From Bog-756 sp963699345 (GTDB lineage Bacteria; Actinomycetota; Acidimicrobiia; Acidimicrobiales; RAAP-2), in NCBI GenBank assembly GCA_963699345.1, contig CAVOTL010000005.1, positions 1,674,001-1,738,000 on the forward strand: a stretch of DNA of 64,000 nt, written 5' to 3'. The notes beneath the pieces were generated by a model. The model worked only from the letters and a program-made list of their open reading frames with translations. It had not been told where the DNA came from and ran no database searches. Position 1 is the stretch's first letter. Each line of letters begins with the position of its first letter. Positions 26,691 to 35,659 of this stretch are shown here, in pieces. The position numbers and the translations under genes were made by a program.

Positions 26691-27901
26691 GCCCGGCGCC
26701 GTCGACCCACGACGTCGACGCCCGGATCACCACGCTGCGCGACACCCTCGACCGGATGCGCGCCAACCTGGTCGAGCTCGACGACGACGTCACCCGCCGG
26801 ACCCTGGACGCCGCCACCGCACTCCGGGGCCGCACGGCCGAGGCGTGGGCCGAGGTGGGGGGGTCGATGACCGGGCTCTGGCGCTCCCTGTTGGCGCTCG
26901 ACGCCGTGGTGGCGGAGCTCGTCGGGCTACGCGGCTCACGATCGACCATCAACCGCGCCACCCTCTCCCGCCTCCATGAACTCCTGGACGGACCCTCGGT
27001 AGTGCTTCCGGTCACCACCGGGTCCGACCTCCCGCGGTCCCTGACGGCCGGGCCCGACCCGGTCTCCCGGCACACGGTGGACGAGGTCGTCGCCACCATG
27101 TCCGAGCAGTACGCCCGCCTCGCGGCGGTGGTCGACACCGTGTACCGGACATGGTCCACGGTGTCGCCCGAGTTGGGCGCGCTCTCCGACGAGCTCGCCC
27201 GCCTGCTCGGCGGTACGGGATCCGAGGCCGGCGAACGGTGCGACCGGTCCGACCTCGCACGGGCCCTGATCGACGACTACCGGGAACTGGCCACCCACGA
27301 TCCCCTCGGACTGCCCGACAACGCACTCGGTTCCGCCCATTCGGCGGTCGACGCCGCCCGGGCGGAATTGACCCAGGCGGCAGAGGTGCGGGCCGGGCTC
27401 GAGGACGAGGTCGCGGCCATCGCGGACGGTCTGGCGGCGACCCGGGTCTGGCTCGACGCCGGACACGCCTCCGCCGGACGTCCCGCCCGGATCGCCGACC
27501 GCGCCGGCGACCGTGCCGGCCCGTCGCAGATCCGGCTCGAGCTGGACGAGCTGGACCGGGACCTCCTCGCGGTCCGGATGATGGCCAGGGTCCGTCCGTC
27601 CGACGCGGGCCGGCGGGCGCAGGTGCTCCGCGCCCGGGTCGAGGTGCTCGCCACCCGGGCCCAGGAGCTCGCCGGGTTCGAGTCCCGCGGACTGGTCGAG
27701 CGGGACGAGCTCCGCGGCCGGCTGGACGCTCTCCACGCCAAGGCCCACGCGTTGGGTCGCGCCGAAGATCCCGAGCTCGAACAGGTGCGGCAACAGGCAC
27801 GCGACGAGCTCTACTGCGCCCCCTGTGACCTCGAGCGCTCGTCCGCGCTCGTCGACGCCTATCAACGAGCGGTCCGGGCGATCGGGGGGGCGGGGCGATG
27901 A
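26687..27901 (+). CDS. Helical coiled-coil-like protein of unknown function in the pknG operon
   Basis: A 404-residue protein without signal peptide or membrane helices. It is almost entirely alpha-helical by composition, with heptad-like stretches such as ARITTLRDTLDRMRANLVEL near the start and QVLRARVEVLATRAQELAGF towards the end, and ends with CAPCDLERSSALVDAYQRAV, where two cysteines form a CxxC. I recognise no family. Both ends overlap neighbours as ATGA (glnH and pknG), so it is made together with them; a scaffold or adaptor between the membrane sensor and the kinase is a plausible but unproven role. Confidence 0.8.
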   Translation: MSPAPSTHDVDARITTLRDTLDRMRANLVELDDDVTRRTLDAATALRGRTAEAWAEVGGSMTGLWRSLLALDAVVAELVGLRGSRSTINRATLSRLHELLDGPSVVLPVTTGSDLPRSLTAGPDPVSRHTVDEVVATMSEQYARLAAVVDTVYRTWSTVSPELGALSDELARLLGGTGSEAGERCDRSDLARALIDDYRELATHDPLGLPDNALGSAHSAVDAARAELTQAAEVRAGLEDEVAAIADGLAATRVWLDAGHASAGRPARIADRAGDRAGPSQIRLELDELDRDLLAVRMMARVRPSDAGRRAQVLRARVEVLATRAQELAGFESRGLVERDELRGRLDALHAKAHALGRAEDPELEQVRQQARDELYCAPCDLERSSALVDAYQRAVRAIGGAGR

Positions 27902-30291
27902 CCGTGGCCTGCGTCCGATCCGGCTGTCTGGGATCGATCGACGGCGACGGGTTCTGTGACACCTGCGGGCGGCGCCACGGTACCGGCGGCCCGACCTCGG
28001 CCCCCGTCGCCCCGCCGGCGCCGGACGTCCCCGCGACGGGTCCGTCGCCGTGTCCCCGACCCGGTTGCGACGGGGCTCTCGTCGACGGCTTCTGCGACGT
28101 CTGTGGCCTGGCGCCCACCCGCACCGGGCCATCGCCGGGTGCGGCGGATGCGGCACCGCCGGCCACGGGGGCCCGACCGGCGTCACCTCCCGTCCGGTCC
28201 AGCACCACCGGGTCGCTCGGCTCGGGTACCGCCGTCCTGCCGTCCCATGGGAGGGCGGCGGTGGCTCAGGAGGTGACCCCGGGGTCGGGCCACGCCCGGG
28301 GAAACCTGGGGGCCGGGCTGGTCGACGTGCCGGTGCTCCCGGCCCTCGACCCCCAGGCCGCCGTCCTGGCGGACCCCGAAGTGCCGGAACGCAAGCGCAC
28401 GTGTGCCCGGTGCGGCGAGCCGGTCGGTCGGAGCCGGGGGGACGTTCCCGGACGGACCGAGGGCTACTGCACACATTGCGGATCCCCCTTCTCCTACACG
28501 CCCAAGTTGCATCCCGGGGACCTGGTGGGCGGGCAGTACCAGGTGGAAGGCTGCATCGCCCACGGCGGCATGGGTTGGGTGTACCTCGCCCGCGACCGGA
28601 ACGTGTCGGACAAGTGGGTGGTCCTGAAGGGTCTCCTCGACTCCGAGGACCCGACCGCGATGGCGGCGGCCGAAGCCGAGCGGAGGTTCCTCGCCGAGAT
28701 CGAGCACCCCAACATCGTGAAGATCTTCAACTTCGTGCAACACGACGGGGCCGGATACATCGTCATGGAGTACGTCGGGGGTCGGTCCCTGCGGGAGATC
28801 CGGAACCGGTACCGCGAGGAGCACGGGCGGCCGCTGCCCGTGGCCCAGGCCATCGCCTACGTGCTGGAGATCCTGCCGGCCTTCGGGTTCCTCCACCGGC
28901 GGGGACTCCTCTACTGCGACTTCAAACCGGACAATGCCATCCAGGTGGAGGAGCAACTCAAGCTGATCGACCTCGGAGGGGTCCGGGCGACGGACGACGA
29001 CGAGAGCGATCTGTACGGCACCATCGGCTACCAGGCCCCCGAAGTCGGCGAACAGCCGGCCACCGTGTCGTCGGACCTCTACACCGTCGGTCGCACGCTC
29101 GCCGTCCTGTGCCTGGACCTGCCCGGGTTCCAGGATCCCCGCCGTCATGCCACGACGCTGCCCTCTGTGACCGAGGTGCCCGAGTTCCTCCGGTACGAGT
29201 CACTCCACCAGTTCCTCGTCCGCGCCACGGCGCCCGACCCGGCGGCCCGATTCGTGTCCGCCGCCGACATGGCCACCCAGTTGCGGGGTGTGCTGCGCCA
29301 GGTCGTCGCTCTCGACGGAGGCAGTCCACCGCCGGAGGCCAGTCGGCTCTTCAGCGCCGAGCTCGGCCATGGCGCTCCAGGGGACGGTTGGCGGTTCCTC
29401 CCCGTCCCGACGGTCGATCCGGCGGACCCCGCGGCGCCCGTCCTGGCCTCGGTCGCCGCGGCCACCCCCGATCAGGCGGTGACACTGCTCCGAAGTGCGC
29501 CTCCCAGTCCTGAACGCGCCTACCAATTGGCGCGGACGCTGCTCGAGTCCGGCGACGCCGAAGCCGCGACCCTCGAGCTGGCCACTCCCGAGGTCGCCCA
29601 CGGAGGGTGGCGCACCGCCTGGTGGAAGGGGATCCTGCACCTGGCCACCGGTCGTCCGACCGACGCGATGGTCTTCACCTCGGCCGTGGCCGCCGAGCTC
29701 CCGGGCGAGCTGGCACCCCGACTGGCCTCGGCCCTCGCCTGGGAGCTGGTGGCGTCATCGACTCCGGACCCCGGTCCGGCGGTGGCAGAGGCGGACCGGC
29801 TGTTCCGCCTCGTGTCGGACACCGATGCCTCGTACGCGTCGGCCTGCTTCGGTCTGGCCCGGACGCGGGCGAGGTTGGGCGACCGCGAGGGCGCCATGGC
29901 CGCGCTCCGACGCGTCGCGGCATCGTCCAGTTCCCACCAGGGAGCCCGACTCGCCGCCGTCCGGCTCTGCGGCACGCCGGTCGGGGGGGCGATCCCCACC
30001 GTCTCCGATCTCGTCGACGGGTCCGACATCCTGGCCCGCCTGGACGTGGAGCCGTCGGTCCGGCTACCCCTCGAACGAGACCTGTTGACGGTAGCCCTGC
30101 GCCAGGTGACCGACGGTGGGGTCGCACCCGATCCGGAGGTCACGGTCGTCGGATCTCCACTCGTGGAGGACGCCCTGCGCCTCACCCTCGAGTCCACATA
30201 CCGGAACCTCGCCACGTTGGCTCCCTCCGCCGAGACACGTCGACGTCAGGTGGACCTCGCCAACTCCGTGCGCCCGAGGACGAGGACGTGA
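27898..30291 (+). CDS. pknG: Serine/threonine protein kinase PknG
   Basis: A 797-residue kinase closely following the PknG plan. Two short zinc ribbons (C5, C10, C20, C23; C52, C57, C66, C69) precede a low-complexity stretch, then the PknG rubredoxin-like module with CARCG (169-173) and CTHCG (191-195). The kinase domain starts near 213: glycine loop CIAHGGMGWVYLARDRN, lysine K244 (VVLKG), catalytic loop YCDFKPDN with D341, and DLG 358-360 in place of DFG, as in PknG. A long TPR-like helical C-terminus follows (about 530-797). PknG is soluble and in mycobacteria phosphorylates the FHA protein GarA to control glutamate and 2-oxoglutarate metabolism. The additional zinc ribbons appear to be an elaboration here. 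Confidence 0.93.
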   Translation: MTVACVRSGCLGSIDGDGFCDTCGRRHGTGGPTSAPVAPPAPDVPATGPSPCPRPGCDGALVDGFCDVCGLAPTRTGPSPGAADAAPPATGARPASPPVRSSTTGSLGSGTAVLPSHGRAAVAQEVTPGSGHARGNLGAGLVDVPVLPALDPQAAVLADPEVPERKRTCARCGEPVGRSRGDVPGRTEGYCTHCGSPFSYTPKLHPGDLVGGQYQVEGCIAHGGMGWVYLARDRNVSDKWVVLKGLLDSEDPTAMAAAEAERRFLAEIEHPNIVKIFNFVQHDGAGYIVMEYVGGRSLREIRNRYREEHGRPLPVAQAIAYVLEILPAFGFLHRRGLLYCDFKPDNAIQVEEQLKLIDLGGVRATDDDESDLYGTIGYQAPEVGEQPATVSSDLYTVGRTLAVLCLDLPGFQDPRRHATTLPSVTEVPEFLRYESLHQFLVRATAPDPAARFVSAADMATQLRGVLRQVVALDGGSPPPEASRLFSAELGHGAPGDGWRFLPVPTVDPADPAAPVLASVAAATPDQAVTLLRSAPPSPERAYQLARTLLESGDAEAATLELATPEVAHGGWRTAWWKGILHLATGRPTDAMVFTSAVAAELPGELAPRLASALAWELVASSTPDPGPAVAEADRLFRLVSDTDASYASACFGLARTRARLGDREGAMAALRRVAASSSSHQGARLAAVRLCGTPVGGAIPTVSDLVDGSDILARLDVEPSVRLPLERDLLTVALRQVTDGGVAPDPEVTVVGSPLVEDALRLTLESTYRNLATLAPSAETRRRQVDLANSVRPRTRT

Positions 30292-31283
30292 GCACGGCCC
30301 CCGAGGACGGTGGGAGCCGCTGTCCGGGGTGTGCCGCCGAGGTGCGCCCGGACGACGTGTTCTGCGAGGCCTGTGGCCGGCGGATCCTCGGCGTGCCGGA
30401 CGCAGGCCGGTCCGGCATCACGGGACGGGAGTCGATCGGTATCGCCCGTCTGGAACTCACGGTCGAGGGCGGCGCCGCCGTCTCGGACCTCGGCCGGCGC
30501 CGGTCCCGCAACGAGGACGCCGTCGGACTGTCGGGCGGCCCGGCGGCACCGGGCGTCTCCATCGCCGTGGTCTGCGACGGCGTCGGATCGACCACCGACG
30601 CCCACCTTGCGGCGCGGGCGGCGGCCGACGCGGCGGTGGTCACCCTGGAATCCGCGCTCGCCGGCGGTGACCCGGACGGGGACCGGATCGAGCTGGCCTG
30701 CGAGGAGGCCGTCGCCGCGGCACGCGAAGCCGTCGACTCGATCCCCTTCGACTGGAGCGCTCCCGGCGCGCTGTCACCATCGACGACCCTGGTGGCCGCG
30801 GTGGTCGTGCCGGGCCGGGCGGTCGTCACCTCGATGGGGGACAGTCGGGCCTACTGGCTACCGGTGACCGGCCGAGGCCACCAGGTCACGGTCGACGACT
30901 CCCTCGCCCAGGAACAGATCACCGAGGGCGTCGACCCGAGCGAAGCCTGGGCCGGACCCGACGCCCACACCATCACCCGGTGGATCGGCGCGGACGCGGA
31001 CAGGGTGGACCCGAGGGTGGTCTCCCTCGATGTCGTTACCTCCGGGCACCTCGTCCTCTGCACCGACGGACTGTGGAACTACGTCGAGGGACCCGACGGA
31101 CTGGCCGACCTGGTGGCGACCGCACCGGATCCGTCCCCCTTGACGGTCGCCCGGACCATGGTGACGGCAGCGCTCGATCGGGGTGGTGGAGACAACATCA
31201 CGGTGGCCGTCGTCGAGGCGGGCCCGGCTCACGGTGCACCTCTGACGGTGCCGTGCACGAACGACGAGGAGGGACCACCATGA
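30288..31283 (+). CDS. PP2C-family protein phosphatase with N-terminal zinc ribbon
   Basis: A 331-residue protein. A zinc ribbon (CPGC at 12-15 and CEAC at 26-29) precedes a PPM/PP2C domain with the metal-binding motifs SRNEDAVG, VVCDGVG, GDSRAYW, CTDGLWNY and GGGDNITVAVV. It should remove phosphate from Ser/Thr and oppose the kinase PknG encoded just upstream. There is no membrane segment, unlike PstP of mycobacteria, so it is cytosolic. GTG 30288 overlaps the pknG stop as GTGA; a longer upstream frame is only the shadow of pknG. Confidence 0.92.
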   Translation: MSTAPEDGGSRCPGCAAEVRPDDVFCEACGRRILGVPDAGRSGITGRESIGIARLELTVEGGAAVSDLGRRRSRNEDAVGLSGGPAAPGVSIAVVCDGVGSTTDAHLAARAAADAAVVTLESALAGGDPDGDRIELACEEAVAAAREAVDSIPFDWSAPGALSPSTTLVAAVVVPGRAVVTSMGDSRAYWLPVTGRGHQVTVDDSLAQEQITEGVDPSEAWAGPDAHTITRWIGADADRVDPRVVSLDVVTSGHLVLCTDGLWNYVEGPDGLADLVATAPDPSPLTVARTMVTAALDRGGGDNITVAVVEAGPAHGAPLTVPCTNDEEGPP

Positions 31284-32557
31284 CCACGTTCACCCTGGAC
31301 TGCTTCCAGAACGAGTACCTGCCCGCCGGTGCCGGCGTCATGCACGCCGTGCTCACGGCATCAGCGGCGGACAGTGGTCGATCGTCCGCGGCATCCACCG
31401 CCGACGATTCCACCGATCGGGCGGAGCTGGCCATCATCGACGTCTCGGGGTCGATGTCGGGGGCCAAACTCCAAGAGGCGAAGCAGGCGGTGTCCACCTT
31501 CGTGGACTGCCTGCCCGACGGCGTCCGGTTCGGGATCGTGGCCGGCAACGACCGGGCCGCGGTCGTCTATCCGGACAGACCGCCTCTGGCCACCGCCTCC
31601 CCGGGCACCCGCCGGGAGGCCAAGCGCTCCCTCACCCGACTTCGGGCCGGAGGGGGGACGGCGATCGGCTCCTGGATCCACCTCGCCACCGCGCTCTTCG
31701 GCCCCGAGTCGGGTATCCACCACGCCATCCTCCTGACCGACGGGAGGAACGAGCACGAGACGCCGGAGATCCTCCAGCGGTGCCTCGATGCGGCCGGGGG
31801 CGTCTTCCAGTGCGACTGCCTCGGCGTGGGTGCCGACTGGGAGGTGGGCGAGCTCCGGACCGTGGCCACCTCCCTGCTCGGGACCTACGACATCGTGCCC
31901 CACGCCAACGAGCTCAGCAGCTTCTTCGCCTCGATGGTACAGACTGCCCTGGACCGCCAGGTCGACGATGTCCGGCTCCGGGTCTGGGTTCCCAAGGGGG
32001 CGGAACTGACCGTGTTGAAGCAGCTCGATCCGATCACCGACCTCGTCGGATCGGGCACACCTTCGGGCGCGCTCAGCGTCGACTTCGCCACCGGAGCCTG
32101 GGGTGACGAATCCCGTGACTTCCACCTCGGCGTCCGCCTCCCGGTCGGCGAGGTCGGCGACGAGGGCCTAGCGGCCCGGGTCTCCCTCGTGGTCGGCGAG
32201 GAGGTCGTCGCCCTGGCTCTCGTCCGGGCGATCTGGACGGACGATGTGGCCCAGTCGACGGTCATCCATCGACGGGTGGCCGCCGCGCTCGGCGAGGACG
32301 AGATGGCCGAGGCCATCCAGGAGGGCGTCGACGCCCTGCGCTCGGGCGATGTCGAACAGGCGACCGGCCGACTGGGGGACGCGGTGCGCATCGCCGCGGA
32401 ACAGGACAACCCGGAAGTCATCGAGCGGGTCTCCGCCCTCGTCGACATCGAGGACCCGGCCACCGGGCGCGTCCGACCCAAGCGGTCGGTGGACAGAACG
32501 GACATGATGATCGCCGAGACGCGGTCCACCCGCACCGTCAGGACGAGGAAGCCATGA
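31280..32557 (+). CDS. von Willebrand factor A (vWA) domain protein
   Basis: A 425-residue cytosolic protein. The start FTLDCFQNEYLPAGAG is typical of actinobacterial vWA proteins found in kinase clusters. The vWA domain covers roughly residues 48-240, with the metal-ion-dependent adhesion motif DVSGSMSG (D54, S56, S58) and LLTDGRNEHETPE. The region after 240 is beta-rich and then helical (EDEMAEAIQEGVDALRSG) like a short TPR. Such proteins usually bind partner proteins through Mg2+; a role as scaffold or target of the PknG/phosphatase pair is inferred. ATG 31280 overlaps the phosphatase stop. Confidence 0.87.
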   Translation: MTTFTLDCFQNEYLPAGAGVMHAVLTASAADSGRSSAASTADDSTDRAELAIIDVSGSMSGAKLQEAKQAVSTFVDCLPDGVRFGIVAGNDRAAVVYPDRPPLATASPGTRREAKRSLTRLRAGGGTAIGSWIHLATALFGPESGIHHAILLTDGRNEHETPEILQRCLDAAGGVFQCDCLGVGADWEVGELRTVATSLLGTYDIVPHANELSSFFASMVQTALDRQVDDVRLRVWVPKGAELTVLKQLDPITDLVGSGTPSGALSVDFATGAWGDESRDFHLGVRLPVGEVGDEGLAARVSLVVGEEVVALALVRAIWTDDVAQSTVIHRRVAAALGEDEMAEAIQEGVDALRSGDVEQATGRLGDAVRIAAEQDNPEVIERVSALVDIEDPATGRVRPKRSVDRTDMMIAETRSTRTVRTRKP

Positions 32558-33954
32558 CCGACACGGTGACGCCCGACGACACCGGCGGCATCGGCAAGGG
32601 CGGAGCCGCGGTGGACCCCGGACCCGCCGTGCCGACCTGTCCGAATTGTGGTTCCGAAGTGGGTGAGCGTTCCTCGTGCGAGAGTTGTGGCTACCTCTTC
32701 GAGGTGCCGGACAGCCTCGCCGTGTGGGAGGGGGAGCGTTGGGAGGTGGTGGTCCGGCCGGACCGCGACTACTTCGACAGCGTCGATCCGGAGGGCCTCG
32801 AGTTCCCCGAGGTGGTCCACTCCCGGAGGTTCCCACTCATCGGTGATGCGATCCGATTCGGTCGGCGCAGCGCGTCGAAGGGGACGGATCCGCAGATCGA
32901 CCTGTCCGGAACGCTCGAGGACGTCGGCGTCTCCCACCGCCATGGCCTGTTGATGCGCCAGCCCACCGGCGAGTGGGCACTGGTGGACGAGGATTCCACG
33001 AACGGGACACTGTTGAACTCGTTTCACGATCCGGTGCCACCGAACCAGCGGATCCCCCTGCGCGACGGGGACCGGATCCACCTAGGTGCGTGGACCACGA
33101 TGACCGTCGAGCGGACCGAGGGACTCCCGGAGCGGCCCGACGACGAGGAACTTCCGTCGAAGGACACCCGGACCATGGCGCGGGGCCGCCTCGGCATGGA
33201 CCTCGCCGTTCTGGGTCCCCTGACACTGACGGTCTCCGGTGAGCCCCGGACCATCGGAGCCCAGAAGGCACGGGCCACCCTCACCGTGCTGGCCCTCCAC
33301 ATCGGCACGCCCGTATCGACCGCAGACCTGTCGTGGGCGCTGTGGGGCGACCGGGAACCCCCCACCGCCGCGAAGGCACTCCAGGGGTACATCTCCACCT
33401 TGCGCAAGGCGCTTCCCAAGGGGGCGATCGAGACGGCGGCGAACGGCTACCGCATGCTCGGACCCCGCGACGTCGTCGATGTCTGCCGGTTCGAGCGCCG
33501 CGGTGGGCGGGCGAGGGAACTCCTGGCCAGCGGCCACCCGGCGGCGGCCGTGGCGGAGGCGACCCGCGCCCTGTCACTGTGGCGGGGCGACCCGCTCCCC
33601 GATCTGGCCAGTGGTCCGGCGGGCCCCGCCGAGGCGGCCCGGTTCCTCGAGGTCCGGGCGACGGTGGAGGAGGACCTCGTCGAGGGCCGCCTGCAGCTCG
33701 GCGACCATCTGGGGGTGCTCCCCGACGCGACGAGCGCCGTCGAGAAGGAGCCCCTGCGGGAGCGGAGATGGGGCCAGTTGATGCTCGCCTACCACCGGTC
33801 GGGGCGCCAGGTGGAAGCTCTGCGCACGTTCCAACGCGTCCGGACACTTCTGGACGAGGAGTTCGGTGTCGAGCCGTGCGCCGATCTGGTTGCCCTCGAA
33901 CACGCCATCGTGCTCGACGACCCCGGCCTGAGGTGGACCCCCCCGGGCGACTGA
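32554..33954 (+). CDS. Zinc-ribbon / FHA / SARP-type (winged helix-BTAD) protein
   Basis: A 466-residue protein with three parts. A zinc ribbon (CPNC 29-32, CESC 42-45) is preceded by a Thr/Asp-rich tail (MTDTVTPDDTGG). An FHA domain (about 97-185) keeps the phosphothreonine-binding residues: GR at 103-104, S127, H130 and N150 in STNGT. A SARP-type OmpR-like winged helix (about 215-305: KARATLTVLALHIGTPV, WALWGD, ALQGYISTLRKAL) and a BTAD helical domain complete it. EmbR has these modules in the order DNA-binding, BTAD, FHA; here FHA comes first. It probably reads phosphothreonines made by PknG and changes transcription. ATG 32554 overlaps the vWA gene stop; last gene of the operon. Confidence 0.9.
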   Translation: MTDTVTPDDTGGIGKGGAAVDPGPAVPTCPNCGSEVGERSSCESCGYLFEVPDSLAVWEGERWEVVVRPDRDYFDSVDPEGLEFPEVVHSRRFPLIGDAIRFGRRSASKGTDPQIDLSGTLEDVGVSHRHGLLMRQPTGEWALVDEDSTNGTLLNSFHDPVPPNQRIPLRDGDRIHLGAWTTMTVERTEGLPERPDDEELPSKDTRTMARGRLGMDLAVLGPLTLTVSGEPRTIGAQKARATLTVLALHIGTPVSTADLSWALWGDREPPTAAKALQGYISTLRKALPKGAIETAANGYRMLGPRDVVDVCRFERRGGRARELLASGHPAAAVAEATRALSLWRGDPLPDLASGPAGPAEAARFLEVRATVEEDLVEGRLQLGDHLGVLPDATSAVEKEPLRERRWGQLMLAYHRSGRQVEALRTFQRVRTLLDEEFGVEPCADLVALEHAIVLDDPGLRWTPPGD

Positions 33955-34160
33955 CCGCCCGACGGCGTTCCCGGCCGCCTCGGAGGGTGGGGAGTATCCT
34001 GGGAGCGGCTGCACCGGGGGGGTCGGGTGACGGCGAATGCTCGTCAGTCGATGCTCGGATGGCCACCACCATCGGAACACGGGCCAGGCGCCGGTGCCGG
34101 GAGTCCGTGCTCGGGAACGTCCGGCTCCGGACGGGTCCCGACCGGCGAACTGGGGGAATC

Positions 34161-35063
34161 ATGGGCATGACGGCAATCTCCGGACGGCGTCGCACGATCG
34201 TCCGGGCGACCGTGGCCACCGGACTACTGGCGGTCACGACGTTCACGGGGATCGGACTGGCCGCCCCGGCGGCGCACGCCTCCCCGGCCCTCGACTACGT
34301 GGCGCTGGGCGACTCCTATTCGGCCGGTCCCCTGGACGGGCCCACGACGGGCAACCTCCTCTGCCTCCAGTCATCGGCCAGCTACCCCTATGACACGGCG
34401 GCGCACCTCGGGGCGGCGCTCACCGACGTCTCCTGCTCCGGGGCCGACTCGGCCAACGTGACCTCCTCGTCGCAGTACCCCGGGGTGGTGCCCCAGGTCG
34501 ATGCCCTGTCGCCGTCCACGCGACTGGTGACCCTGACCGACGGAGGGAACGACAACGATCTCTTCGTGTCGGCCCTGCTCGCCTGTGGAGCCACCGACAT
34601 CCTCGACGTCCTGAACATCGGCTCGCCGTGCAAGGCCGTCTACGGGAACACCTTCACCGACGAGGTGGCAGCGGATGCGTCGACGATCACGAGCACCTTC
34701 GCCACGGTCAGGGCCGACGCGCCGAACGCCGCGGTGTACGTCCTCGGCTACCCGGACATCCTCCCCTCCAGTGGGGGCTGCTATCCGACCGTGCCGCTCA
34801 CCAATGGCGACACGTCCTACCTGAACAACCTGGAATTGGACCTGAACTCCACCATCGAGGCCGCGGCAACGGCCGCCGGCGTGCATTTCGTGTCGACCTA
34901 CAGCCAGTTCGAGGGTCACGGCTCGTGCGCCCGCGGTTCGAAGCAGTGGATCAACGCCATCATCTCCACCTCCGGCGGCATCTCGGTCCATCCCAACGCC
35001 ACCGGCGAGCAGCAGATGGCCGACATCCTCGAGGCGGCGCTGGCGGCGAACGGGATCTCCTGA
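34161..35063 (+). CDS. Secreted SGNH/GDSL-family hydrolase
   Basis: A 300-residue exported protein. A signal peptide (residues about 1-40, ending AAHAS) is followed by DYVALGDSYSAGP (GDS nucleophile block I), SCSGADSANV (block II), TDGGNDND (block III) and a C-terminal SVHPNATGEQQ with the catalytic His. This is an SGNH esterase/lipase fold like Streptomyces secreted lipases. Cysteine pairs suggest disulfides. ATG 34161 has GGGGGAA upstream. Substrate unknown (acyl esters of lipids or polymers). It stands alone 206 bases after the signalling operon. Confidence 0.9.
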   Translation: MGMTAISGRRRTIVRATVATGLLAVTTFTGIGLAAPAAHASPALDYVALGDSYSAGPLDGPTTGNLLCLQSSASYPYDTAAHLGAALTDVSCSGADSANVTSSSQYPGVVPQVDALSPSTRLVTLTDGGNDNDLFVSALLACGATDILDVLNIGSPCKAVYGNTFTDEVAADASTITSTFATVRADAPNAAVYVLGYPDILPSSGGCYPTVPLTNGDTSYLNNLELDLNSTIEAAATAAGVHFVSTYSQFEGHGSCARGSKQWINAIISTSGGISVHPNATGEQQMADILEAALAANGIS

Positions 35064-35178
35064 CCTGACGGACCCGATCGGGCGGTCCCTCGTTCCCACC
35101 CCTCGACCAGGCCCGATGTCGTTCATCATGTGAAGCGATGCCATTGAAGTTGGTGATGTGCTGACACGATCGAACCGG

Positions 35179-35214
35179 TATACTGTTGCTAGCAGATGAC
35201 TTCCACCTGCTAGC
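35179..35214 (+). promoter_or_regulatory. Promoter -10 and 5' leader hairpin of the cNMP-binding protein
   Basis: TATACT at 35179-35184 is an excellent -10 box in a locally AT-rich stretch; no clear -35 is visible. Immediately after it, gctagcag (35188-35195) and ctgctagc (35207-35214) form a perfect 8-base inverted repeat with an 11-base loop. It would lie at the extreme 5' end of the transcript, ahead of the AGGAG box of the gene, and could stabilise the mRNA or be an operator. Confidence 0.55.
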
Positions 35215-35230
35215 GAAGGAGTCCCACGAC

Positions 35231-35659
35231 ATGCTGGCCGCCACGAACCCGATCCGCCTGGACAAGCTCGACCTGTTCAGCGACTGCACCAAGGGGCAGC
35301 TGCAGCAGATCAGCTCGTTGACGAGCTACCTGCACCTCCCGAAGGGCCACGTCCTGATGCACGAGGGCGCGCCCGCCAAGGAATTCATCGTCATCCTCAG
35401 TGGCTCGGCGCAGGTGACCCGGCAGACCCCCCAGGGCGCCGTCAAGGTGGCCGAGGTCGGACCCGGTGACTTCCAGGGGGAGATGGGACTGCTCGCCGGC
35501 TCGCCCCGAACCGCGACCGTCACCGCCACCACCGACCTGGTCGTCCTGGTGAGTTCGGTCGGCGAGTTCCGGTCCATCCTCGAACTCGCCCCCTCGGTGG
35601 CCGCCAAGGTCCGGCGGGCGTCGTCGCTCCGGGCGTCGGACCTCGCGCTGGCCGCCTGA
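35231..35659 (+). CDS. Cyclic nucleotide-binding domain protein
   Basis: A 142-residue protein consisting of one cNMP-binding domain: LDLFSDCTKGQLQQISS, then KGHVLMHEGAPAKEFIVILS, and the phosphate-binding cassette GDFQGEMGLLAGSPRTAT, with the conserved Glu and Arg spaced as in cAMP-binding proteins. There is no DNA-binding or kinase domain, so it is likely a stand-alone sensor or regulatory subunit. ATG 35231 with an AGGAG box nine bases upstream is preferred; a longer in-frame start at 35186 falls inside the leader hairpin. The strong -10 suggests high expression. Confidence 0.88.
   Translation: MLAATNPIRLDKLDLFSDCTKGQLQQISSLTSYLHLPKGHVLMHEGAPAKEFIVILSGSAQVTRQTPQGAVKVAEVGPGDFQGEMGLLAGSPRTATVTATTDLVVLVSSVGEFRSILELAPSVAAKVRRASSLRASDLALAA

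Noticed and set aside
29607..30287. Longer start for the PP2C phosphatase
   Set aside because: It lies entirely inside pknG in another frame and is Arg/Gly-rich; the GTG at 30288 coupled to the pknG stop is better.
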